Shown here piece after piece: positions 1 through 12,100 of a DNA stretch of 41,541 nt; positions within the stretch are counted from its first letter, which is position 1, and the number at the start of each line of letters is the position of its first letter. The DNA comes from Chloromonas sp. AAM2. Lineage: Eukaryota > Chlorophyta > Chlorophyceae > Chlamydomonadales > Chlamydomonadaceae. Location of the stretch: contig QAXH01006310.1 of assembly GCA_004335635.1 (NCBI GenBank), positions 1 to 41,541 on the forward strand, read 5' to 3'. The position numbers and the translations under genes were made by a program. The notes under the pieces are model-generated. The model was not told the DNA's origin. It saw only the letters and a program-made list of their open reading frames with translations, and ran no database searches.

Positions 1-148
1 TCGCCACGGCTCTTGGCAGCAGCTTGCAGCGCCTGGCAAGGGCAGCAGAGGGTCAGCAGTCGGGGTCAGGCAAGCAAGGATAATCTGGTTCACAGCAGCG
101 GCTTTGTTAGCTATGTCTGCCAAAACAGCTCTAGGTTCAGAGTGGAAG

Positions 149-3100
149 CTACCTAGCAGTCCTGCTGCGCTTGATTGTCTCTGCTGCAGTTGAAACCAGT
201 GTAGCTTCAGTTTCCTTTTGCACCTGTAGGGTGTGCTGCTGCTCCTGCCCCAGCTGGCCCTGTTGGCCCAGCGCCAGCAGCAGTGCTTGGCACAGAAGCT
301 CCAGCGCTTCCTTTTCTGCTCTGACAGCCGCCAGCTCCAGCCCAGCAGCCTCCACCAGCGCGCGCTCCAGCGCATGCTGCTCCGACAGCAGCTGGGTCTG
401 CAACAGGGTCAGCTGCCGGATGGCCTCTGACAGCCCCTCCTGGCGAGATGTGAGCTCATCAGCAGCACGGCCATGCCTATAGGGGCGTCACACAAGTCAT
501 GCAGTAAACATTTCAATGACCAAATCTAGCAAACAGGCAAACAAGCACGAGCAGCCTCAAACAGCAAGCAAGCAAACAGGCAGCCTTGAATACCTGTTCG
601 ATAGGTGCCAAAACACTTGATTAGCTGCAGTGAGCGTGGGAGAGACACAAATGTATGCACAAAAACCAGTTTGACAGGAGTAATGGGAATACCTCAGCTG
701 ACAGTGCTTTGGACAGCCTAAAGCACGCTTTGCAAGTGCCTGCATACCACGTCATAGGCTGGCCCCTCACATCTCCAGTGTGTGTCCTCCGCGCCCTTGT
801 TGGACTGGGCTCACCTGGTTGATATGAAAGCTGCCATCAGCAGGGCTCACCTTTCTGCCTGAGCGCGAGCCACTGCTTGCATCTCAACCACATCAGGATC
901 AGTCGCAGCCTCTGCAAGGGCGCGCCGGGACGCTATAAGGGACATGAACGGGTCGGTCTCTGAGGGCTCTGGGGACGCACCACCCAGACCAGACGCCTGC
1001 AGGAATAAGCAATGCGGAGAGTTAAGAGAGGTGCGAGGAGCGTGACTGCTGCAATGCGTACGTTTGCTTGCATAAGTGAGCCGGCATTTCATATGGATTT
1101 TCAGCTAGCCCTGGCGACAGAGACAATTTGCGCGTAGTGCATCACGTGTTATTCAAGCGTGCCATGTCGCACGCATGCTCCGGTCCGCACCTGTTCCGCC
1201 TTGGTGCGCTGTTTGCTCGCCTCAGCAGCCACCGCTGCCTCTTGCTGCCTGAGCTCTGCTATATGCTCAGTGACCATCCGCTCTTGCTCCAGCAACTCAG
1301 TCTTCAGTGCATGCCATGTGGCAGCCTGTGCCGGGCCCAGCAAGCACCCTTGCGACGCATCTGCCCAGCCTGTTCCATTCGTCATCGCATTCCAACCACC
1401 ATCGCTACCGCGATAGCTGCCACCGGGCAGGCTCAGGCCGGTCGCTTTCAGGACTGCCAAGGCCAGTCCTGTAGCTTCAGAAGGATCAGATGCGGCAGTC
1501 AAGTGAGGCCAGGAAGGGGCTGATGCATGCACGTGATCCGGTGCCGTGCGAATGAACCAGGGTTCTGATGCAACGCCCGGCGAGTCACTACCACGCTCAT
1601 GGATGCGCAGTGTGTTGAAGTACGCAGGATGGTGTGATGTCCCATGTGGTCCGGAGTGTACAGACCGATGTGGATCATGGGAGCCTGGGTCCATCCAAGC
1701 CAAGTGTGAGGGGTTAGTGTGCATGCTGGCTGCATCGATGCCCCTTCCTGTTCTTTTCAGTGCTGCCGCCGCGCTTGGGCTGAGTGCGCCTGGTGGGATG
1801 GCAGTTCGTGGGCCCAAGGAGAGCAAGCCATCGCCCGGTGCCGAGTGGCCTCGGTAGCCATGGGGTGCGACGTCCACATGAAGCTGCAATCTCTCCACCA
1901 TACCTGCAACCAACAAACATGCTAGACCTCATCAGATAATCGGGCCTCCACAGGCTACTGGAATTGCTCAAATACAGCACAAGCAATCTCCGAATCTGCC
2001 AAAAATCAAATGCAATCGTGAAACGATAGACACTCACTCCGAAAGCGTTTGCCTACACTACCCTACACGAGGGGCCGCCGGCAATTCGTTTTTGAACACG
2101 TGGGCTGACCGAGGGCTCAAATGAACCAATCAGCTGGTGAAACCAATCAGCTGGTGAATTTGAGCAAATGTAGTACGTACCTGCTGCCTGCTGCTCCTCC
2201 CGCCTGAGCTCCTGCAGCTCACCCTCCGCCAGCCGCACACGCGCCCGCAGCGCCTGCACCTGGTGACGCAGCGCCCGGTGGGCAGAAGCATGAATGACAG
2301 GCCCTGCTGTGGGCCCGGCCCGCTGCATGGCGGCCTCGCTCTCGGCACGGCTTAGCTCCCGCTGACGGTCCTCGGCCTGTAGTAAATTGTCATGCAGATG
2401 CAAGGAAGCAAACACATGAAGGGTCCCGCAACACCGTATGCAAGGTACTGTTCAGAGCATTGCCTCATGCAGGACAGGCCATCTGAAAACGCTACTTGCG
2501 GGACTGCCCAAGAGCGATGTTCAGACCACCAAAAGCCAGGGCGAAAGTCTTTCCGGTTCCTGACGACCACAAGGTGAGCAGGATTGGTGCCCTTGCACCC
2601 ACCTGGGACAATGCCACCTCCCGCAGTTGAGCGGTGAGATGAACGGCCTGCTGTGACAGGTGCAGGCGCCGGCGCCAGGCCCGCAGCAGCAGCTGTGCCT
2701 GCTCAGGAGACAGGTGGGACGGCAGCGGCTGCCGGGGCAGGGACTGCATGGCCTGTCCTCCCAGGAGCGTGCTGCTGTCCATTCCCAGGGCTATCCCTCT
2801 GCCAGCTATTGCGTCCTGCTGCCCATTTGCATGACCAAAACTACGAGTTTGTGTCGCGAGCGATGTAATGGGGAGTGAAGGCACAACAATTTCCCGGTTA
2901 GCTTCCGTTACATCGTCCTGCAATCCATTGATGCAGGACCCCATGCCTTGCCCAAGCCCAGGTCGTCCCAAGGGCCAAGTGTCATTGGCTGTGGGCTCGT
3001 CATCCAAGGATACAACGCTGCCGTCATGAGACCCGGTGTTTGCCTCAGACACGTTGGACGGTCTGTCAGCTGCGCTTGGTTTCAGTGTGGCGCGTTCTGC

Positions 3101-6100
3101 GGCTGGGTTCGAGATGGCGGGTGGCTCTGGCTCCAGCTGTGCTTCAGCTTTGGCAACAAGCTCCAGGCCTTCCGGATGTGAGCTCTCCCTACGTTCGCTG
3201 TCACACCCGCCCATGTTTGCTTCGATGTCACGATCCTGGCCCACGGGTTGGCTGTCGCACTGCCCGGGGTTTGCAACCACATCCCCACCTTGGGTGATGG
3301 CTTGGCTGTTGCACTCCCCAACAAGCGTTACGATATCCCTATCTTGGGTTGTTGGTTGGCTATCGTGATCACCCATGTTCGGTGGCCCATCACTATCTTG
3401 GGCAGTGCACTGGCTGCGTACGTTGGAGTTCTCCGCTGTGAGTCTCCCGCTGCTCTGATCATACTCTAGGGAATGTGTGGTAGTTCGCCCACTGCAAGCG
3501 TCCTCCGTATTGAGCAGAAGATGTTCGTCTCCTGTCAATCGCGGCATGTCCTCGTCTGAACTTTGATCACTCGTGGTGCCACGCACTGGCTGCTGTAAAG
3601 AGGCTATATCCAGGGCCATCTGGAGCTCATCCCACATGGCAGAAGCTTGCCGTGCCTGCTCCAAAGCCTGCGCGTATACATGCACGCTTGCATTGAAGAA
3701 AGCCCTTGTCAGAAGACCACGAGAATTCTGCAATCCTAACGAGGCTCCGGCATGCCAAATTACAGTCTGAGGCACTCACAACACACATGTCATGCTGCCT
3801 CTTACTCACACCATTTGATTTGCGACAAGCTTGCCAGGGTTTCGCTAGCCTTCGATGGAACCTTGAAGGGATGCACTGCTTACCTCGCCCCGCGTGATCG
3901 TCAAAACCATCTCGCGGTCGCCGCTGCCCGTCTGAGATATCGTGGGCGTCCTTCCACTTGTTTGCATGGTCAAACGGTTCTGGCTGCTGCTCGCCTCCGA
4001 TCCAGTGCCGTCAACGTACTGTGCGGTAATGAGCTGCTGCTGCCTGAGCTGTGCCGTTTCCTCTACAACATCGCATGCATTGCTCCACAAAGGGACCATG
4101 CGTTTGAGAACCTCCAGGCGAGACACCATGCGATCGTGTTCAATGCCATTGGCGCTCATGCTCCCATCTCTTTCGTCTCCTGCATCTGAGTCCTTAGTTG
4201 CTTGCAAAGAATCATGCAGCGCTGCGACTGCCCAACGCGCTTGTTCGTAGAGTTCTTGCACAAGGCCCTCCAACCGACTGCTGCGGGCTGCAAGCAAGTC
4301 AACCTGCATTCACAGGTGCCAAATGCATGCCCAGCATGACAAAACAACACGCGTGAAATCCGTCCCAAGCTTCTGTCCAAATCATTGCTTACATTTTTGG
4401 ACCCATGTGGTGGCATGTCATAGAACCAGAACCATCATCATGCGGTGTGCGGTGGACATCATCCGAGACGCTCGCCCAATCGTGGACTCACCACGTCTCG
4501 CGTCGCCTGCAACACCTCCGACCCTGGCTCGTCACCCTGCGTCGCTACCTGCTGTCGATACTTATGCAGCCTGCAGGTAATCTCAAGGACGTCCGATGTA
4601 CGGGCTGTGGCGAGGAGCAGCGCGTCGGCACCGTGCTGCTGGAGCCGCACGCGGTCCAAAACCTGCAGCCGATGTAAATGGTGGTTTTTGTGCCGCTTGA
4701 ACTATGGAGTCCAGTGTGGATTGCGTCCGGATTAATCCATTCACGTTCTATTGCTGCTTCTGCATGATTGCCCGGCTCGCCAAAACATTTGTGCCATCAA
4801 GGAGTGTTGACTGCGTGTATCGTTGCGTGGCTGGTAATCGCATGGCCAGTGCCACATGCCATCAAGAACAGACTGTAAAGGATCAGCGGCAGCGTTTGAG
4901 CGTGTCATGCGGTAGGTATGGAACACACTATCCATTCTGCCGGTGCGCAAAAATCTTCAAGCAGCCCATGCAGGAACAAGCAGAACAAACGTTTGGGATT
5001 GTGAGTGGTCATCCTCTCCGTGTTGCTCTTCGCGTTGCCAGTTGAGTCACTTGCCTGCGCAATGCAAGTGTGCTCGCCAGGGCTGAGAAGGTCTTGTTGG
5101 CGCAGACGATCAGCAGCAGCACGCGTCAGGCTCAGTCTGTCCAGTCCGAGATCCTGGATCAATTGCTTTACAGCATCAAGGTGTGGAAGGACCACCGGTG
5201 TGTAGCGGGCCCGAGCTGATGCGTCGGTGGTCAACGCCGTGCTGCTGCATGTCATGCCATCTGCACACAAAAACGACAGCCACATACATCTCAGCGCCAG
5301 CAGGCGGCTGCACACAATGATGAATACAACCTACAAGTCGCTCCAGAACGCAAGCTTTCAATGTCATACTGCATATACTGCTAACAATGCTCGCCTGGTG
5401 CCTGGGCCGCATCAGACATTTCCTTTGGACATGAGGATTGATCTTGGGCTCCTACCAAAGACGCGACGGGGAGAAACACGGCCAGTGAACGTGAGCCAGG
5501 AGCGGTCACGTCGAGGCAGGTGGGGGCCAGAGTTGGCACCCTGAAGTGGCAGCGTCAGTTCATCAATGGCCGGCAGCGAGCTCTGAGAGATGGCTGGCGA
5601 CAGCAGCTGTGCACAGCCGCTCCACAATTGCCAGACTGTAAGGACCTGCAATGTTGCAAAGGCATGGCAGGCTAAGGCATGGGCGGATTACGGAATACGT
5701 CGCTGGTACTCCTCCTGCCCATTTTCGCTTGGCGAGTTCCAGGGGTCACGATCGTTTCGTTCGCTTGACCAGTGCCTAATTCAGCCTGCTTCTCATTGAT
5801 TTGCAGCTTCGCCCATCACCGTCCACGTCAACGCCTGATGTTGGCAAACGGATGATCACCACACGCTTACCAGGTCGTGCTGTGCGATGGCAACTTGGTG
5901 CTCCTCCGCCGCTGCTGTCTTCTTTGCTTGAGCCGCCAGCAGACCCTCAGTGGCGTTGGCCAGCTGTGGCTGAAGCGCTGAAAGGCGCGACTCGTACAGC
6001 GGCTGGTGCTCAGAAGGCGCGGACTGCATTATACAGGCAAGCTTCGTTTGCTGTAACCATCCCTATAAAACGGTCCACGCTCGCTTGCCACCTTTGCTTG

Positions 6101-9100
6101 TCCGTCAAAGTAGAAGGTGAGCGTCTGGGCACCTCTCGCAAACAGTGCACACCATGTTCAACTTGCCCTTGCCCTGAACAAGCAAGGACGCGACCTGGGC
6201 GTTGTCTCAGCTGTGGATACCTGTCTACCAATTGTGTTCCAGCCAACCCACCTGCATAGCAGCTCGGCAGCTGTCCATCCTATCATTGACTGCAGCCACT
6301 GCCGCTGCTGCTGCCTGCACCCCCGCCTCCGCCTCTCCCATCGCCCTGTAGCAACGTTCGACTTCCTCCTGGCTTGGCATCACCACCTCCATGCCCAGTC
6401 TGCCATGCTCGTCATGCTGCGATCGCAGGCAAAACAGCACATGTGCCTTTGTCACCACCAAATAACGTAAATCGATTTGCCCGTAGTAAGGAAGGAAGCC
6501 ATGAGTGGCGCCGCTTGGAGGCTCAACACACACAGCAAAGCCTGAAGTTCAGTGCAGCCAGTAGCGAGCGTCTGCTTGATCCCTGCCAATAGCCAGCCAA
6601 CCTCAGGGGTCACACAGCATCAGTCCGAGCAATCAAAATGACGACTTCTCCACCCACCACTTCTAACAGTCTGTTCTTGAGCAGTGCCAATTCATGTTCA
6701 TCGTCCGCTCGCGCCCATGTCTCTGGCAGTCCCGCAACCGCTTCAGGTGGCAAGCAGCGGAGGCGGGCCGCATCGGCCTGGGCGCGTGCTTCTCCGGCCG
6801 CAGCCGCCAGCAGACATGCTCTCTCGCTGCCGCTGCCTTGCTCCTGCAGCACTCGCTGGACTGTCCGCTCAATCGCTGCCAACTCAGTGGCCTGCAGGTA
6901 CACCTTGCATACCAGTGTTAGCCAAAGAGAGGAACCACATCATGGTGGTCTACTGGGGCCAGTCCTTGCATGCACTTTCCCGACAAACGCACCACTCAAT
7001 TAACTACTGCTTCAAAGCATCACGATGTAGCAACAAGTGTAGTCTGCTTACTTTGATAAACGTTTTAAACCTACCTGGGATTCATAGGCGGAGGTTGACT
7101 CGTCCAAACGCGCTGCATGGTGCCACTCCAGCGCCATGCCTTGCAGCGACAACACCCGCAGCTCTGTGGCCGTCTCAACGTGAGTGCACACCTCCGTCAC
7201 AGCAGCCGCAGTGCTCAAAAACATGCGCATCAGATCGCGATGCCCGACCTTCACCACACCGCCCCCTGCGTCAGCCAAGCCTACTCTGACCGACACGAGC
7301 TCATTTTGTGGTTTTGCTTCTAACGTTGAGTCATGGCCTATGCCACCGCTACCGTACCGAAGTCGACTGACGGCAGACGCCATGACATCAGAAAGCTCCA
7401 AGGTTGCAGTTTCCAAGGTCTCCATTTGCTCAATCGCTTTACAAGCGGTTGCTGCCGCTGTTTGGTGCATGGCAGCTGCCCTTTGCAGTCTGGCAGCACG
7501 TCGGCTGGCCTGGAGCCCGGCAAAGGTAAGCGCTATAGCGCCTGGCAGCTGGCCGGTTGCTAGGGCGACTGATGCACTGGCTTGGCAGCCAGCCGCCTGG
7601 GCAGCCGCCTCTTCCGCTTCTAGCTGCAACTGAGCAGCTTGATCGCCCGACCACTCCTGCATCTCGTCTGCATCGTGCCTCATGCGCATGTGAGCCCCTG
7701 AGAGGCCCGTCTGCAGTGGCAAACATGCACAGCAGCAGCCAAGAAACGATTGGTTGTTGGTGTCCTGTGACACACATGGTCTGCTCCCCTGCTTCCACTA
7801 GTGGCCTGCAGCTGTGTAATGCTGCTGGCAAGACACAGTGCCTTCTTCTTTGAAGAGTGATGGCTGGGAAACGGTGCTGATATTGCCCGTCTATTAGTCT
7901 TTGCCTGTTCACCAAGGCACTGGCTACTGTCATGGTTGTTCACCTAAGCTATTTGGATCTCAAATGAGCACTGCCTTACCTGTGCCTGCGCGTGTTGCTG
8001 CGCCAGCAACGCTTCGGCACGCCTGAGTTCGCACTGTGCAGTCAAGAGCGCATTAGAGGCCGCTTCGTATGGTACTTCAGACTGTAAGGCCGTGCTCTCA
8101 GGCTGCTGATCACAAGCTGCCTCTTGCAAGTCCTCCACCTGCTGACCAAGCTTCTCGACCTGTGGCATACATGGGCACATGCAAACATGGTGATATATGA
8201 ACGACGGAGCGCGTCGTTACCGTGCAAACAGCCATGCCCCTTTGCCATCCAACAACTGCCGGCGACAACTATGCTTCAACACTCCCATAGTTTCAGCACG
8301 TGGCAACCATCTTGCCTCTGCGTCACCCTGTCTAGGCTTTTTGCCTACTAATGCTTGGGCAACCTGGCTGGTGTTGAGGCTGTGCGTAAGTTTCATGTGT
8401 AGGTTTGTCAAGCCGTGTCTTGTGTGCCTCTAGTAGGTAATAGGCATATCATGACCCACACCAGAGTGAGTTCATGCTAATCAACACATTCAAATGCGTC
8501 CAGTGTGCCTTTACAGCTTTTCATCACCCTGTTATTAGGCCAGTCTGACCGAGTACATGCCCATCCAACCATACCTGATCCGTTGCATGCGGCAACGACA
8601 GCGCAGCCCTTGTCGACTCGACCAGCATGTACAGCTTGTACGCCTCCTGGCGCATGGCACACTTGGCTGTGTGTAGACCAACAACAGCCTGCGGCACGCG
8701 ACCACGCAATCAAGTCCTTTGCCTGAACGGAATCATCCGGGACGAATACGCAAACCCACACTGCTCTGTGTTCCAGGCGATAAAATTACTCCTCGTGACA
8801 GAGAAACTGCGTTGAGTACTGATGGTATGGATGTGCTTCTCTGCCGTGTCACAACTCGGAGAAGAGTTTTTGCGACTGTGTGCGTACGTCACTCGCCTGT
8901 GTGTTCCGTGTTCCATTGGTTGCTTGCTGCCTTGCAGTGCCCAGAGCGTGCTGTGTTTCAAGAAGAGCATGTGATAGCTGCCGTAGCAGAGCAGCGCTGT
9001 CCAGCATGCGGAGCATTGACGCGTGCGAGCTCGCCTGCTGCGATGTGGCCTCCTGCGCCGTTGCCGCTGCACTCTGCGCCTTCGCGTATGACTGATCCAG

Positions 9101-12100
9101 GGCACGCGCACGCTCAGCCAGCTGGTTGCTTTTTGGTGATCCGTCCAGTTGCGCCGACTCGGCTCGCATCCGCTGCACCTGTGGAGAGTCGAGAACATAC
9201 CATACATATCGCAAGTAAACACTTCCATGCAGCGGCGCAGTCCGCGAAATCAGAATAACAGCCAATCAGAAATCAATCATGTATTGCAATTATCTGAACA
9301 GAATGCTGTTGTGAGCATGTGAAAGTCTGCATGGCCCGATTTGTTGCAATGCAGTGCATTACCAAAACGTGAGTCAGTGGTAGCGTCCTGCACAAGGCAT
9401 CATCGCCGAGCTACACAGGTCACCTAGAATCAGTGTTTCAAGAGAAGTAACCGCCTCAAAGGACCTCGGCAAACTGTGTGTATCACCGTAGTGAGGCCCA
9501 TCGAGGTTGCAGGATGTAGTTGACGGCGACTGCATCTAACAACACAAGGCACTGCTTACAGTACTGAAGACACCAGCACTCACGTGGAGGAAGGGATGTA
9601 TTGATGTGTGAACATCGGCTCACCTGCTCGCCGAGCTCCACGGCCAGCAGCTGCGCATGGGCCGCCCTTACATGCTCGGCAGCCAGCGCGCCAAGCAGCG
9701 GACTACATTGCGTACAGATAGCCTGTCTCAGCGCGGTCGCATCCGCAAGCATGCAGGCGTGATCTGCCTCTGCCTGCGCCACATGCAGGAGCCCTGTCTC
9801 CTGCTTCGTGTCAGCTTCAGCTTGCTCGAGTTTCTGAGCGACCTGCTGGTGACGCGCTGTCAGCCGCTGGGTGATGCGAGCACTGGCCATGGTTGCACTG
9901 GAGGGTGCCTGCAGCAGGTGATATTCAATCTCAGGTTGACGTATGAACGACTGGACGAGACTTTTGAATAAGACCTCATTTAAGTACTGCGTATCCTTCA
10001 GCGTGTACGGCGGCAATCTTGTAGCATGCGAATTGCATGTTCGTACCTTTTGAATGGTTTCCGCTTGTTCCTGCAGCTGCGTTTGTAGCCGCTCGCACTC
10101 GTCCTGTGCGGCCTGCAGGGCTGCCTGATGTCGAAGCACGGTCAGTTGCGCCTCTGCTGCTGCCCTCTCCAGTTCTTGCACCTCAGTACGCAGGGAGTCC
10201 TTGCGCTCGTTGCACGCCTGTGCCTGACATGCGTAGCTGTGGCAGAGCAACAACACGAACAATGTGAGTCAAACCCACCAGCTGCGGCATCACACATGAT
10301 TACAGTGTGCGTCGTCAAGTAGCAGGTTACCAGGCAAGCAGCAATGCATAGGCTTATGGGCAGGCAAGGGTCGTCCTGTGCTTTTCTTCTACTACTGAAC
10401 ACTTAGTTCTGACAAAGGCGTTGCAAAAGGACTCAGAAGTCACAACACAAGCTCTGTTGGGTACAAGGCATTAATCTCTTGAATCCTCCTTACCAGTCTG
10501 CCTGGTCCAGGAGCTGCATGATCCGAGCACCCTCACGCCAACGGGACTCATGCAGCTGCATGGCGGAAACCGATACATCAGCCTGCATGCAACAGGAAGA
10601 CAACATGACCTTAGATGCCATTAGCCTTTGCCACATAACTATTCAGCATGCTGCAAAACGCAAGTGCGGCTAGTGATTGCGTCATGCATGGAACACGTGC
10701 CATACTTATGCAGGGGCCGCGTGCAATAGCTTGCAAAACGCTCATGGGCGCACCTGTGAATGCAGACCCTCCAACGCGTCGTGTGGCGCTTCGCCCAAGC
10801 CCAGCGCATGCTCGCGCACCATGCAAAGCTGCCTGCCTGCCTCCACACCCGCAGCCAGGTGCAGCCGGCAGGGGGCCAGTGCACGCAAACGCAGGGACAA
10901 CTCGTGCCTGCGCCCTTCCGAGCCCCCTGTCGCCTGCAACTCGCCGGCCTCGATCACCATGTCCGATTCCTCTTTCAGCACAGCTGCCAGCTGGCTGCAC
11001 TTTTGCACCACCTACAGCCAATTATCAATCACACATGGACTGTCAACGCACGCGGGCTAGTTGAAGCAGAAATGCGGTGTAGCGGTCAACGCAAGCGTGG
11101 ACACCCGACACGCCGATGATCTGTTCTATGCTGCGCCATCATGTCCAACGATCCTGCCCAACCTAGTCTTCTCTACAACCTAGATCAGCAGTTGTACCTG
11201 TTGCACCGCGTCCCTGAGCTCCCCCAGTCGCTGCGCCCTTGCCTCGCATGCATGCGCCTCTTCTTCAGCTGCCAGCGCTGCCCGCAGTCCCCCCTCCGAC
11301 TGGGCAGCAAGCAGGCCCGCGGCATTGCCCGCAGCGCGGGCCTGGGACAGCTGATTGCGCGCCTGCAAGGAAAGAATGAACGCACTTGCATTACGTTCAA
11401 AGCATATAACCTTGGCACGGACGGATTGGATCAGGCTTGTATCCTAGTAACCACCTACTAGCACAGTCTATCTACCTATCAATCTGGTCTATCTATCTAT
11501 CAATCAATCTATCAATCAATCTATCTATCTATCTATCTCTCTGGTGTATCTATCCACCTGAAGTCATCACCTCCCCTCGCACAGTATCCTAGTAAGCGCA
11601 CCTGCAATGACTGCGCCCAGGCTCCGGCTGCCTGCACCCCTTCATTGAAAGGCCTGCACGACTCGCGCTGCTCGTGCGCCCGCTGTCGCAACTCCTCCGC
11701 CCGACTGGTCTGCTCGGTCGCCATTAGCACCAAACCCTTCAACCCAGCGCCCAGCTGCTGTGCACTTCCGAGGGCTTCATGTGCTTGCAGCAGAAGCCCC
11801 AGACCCTGTGAAACGTACACATATTCTGTTTCTAGTTCCTCCACACTGCGCAGCTGGACTATCAACCCCGGCATAGTTGGGGCAGGCACAGCACGCTGCG
11901 ATTCAGGGCCATGATCGGCAGCATGGCCAGTGTTGTAGGCGACGTCAGGGGTAAGGTTGAGGTTGGGCTTGGAAGTGGCGTCGGAGAAGAGTGATCGTGA
12001 TCGTGTCACACTGGCACTTCGTGCCCTCCCAGCCTTCTCCAGCACCAAGCCCTCAGCTAACAATGCCCGCAACAGCCGCAGCCTTGCCAAAACATCAGTC

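Noticed and set aside
2492..2602. GTGKT (P-loop-like) motif on the minus strand
   Set aside because: It is read-through of the intron after exon 33; the next exon is in phase without it, and no other ATPase motif is nearby.
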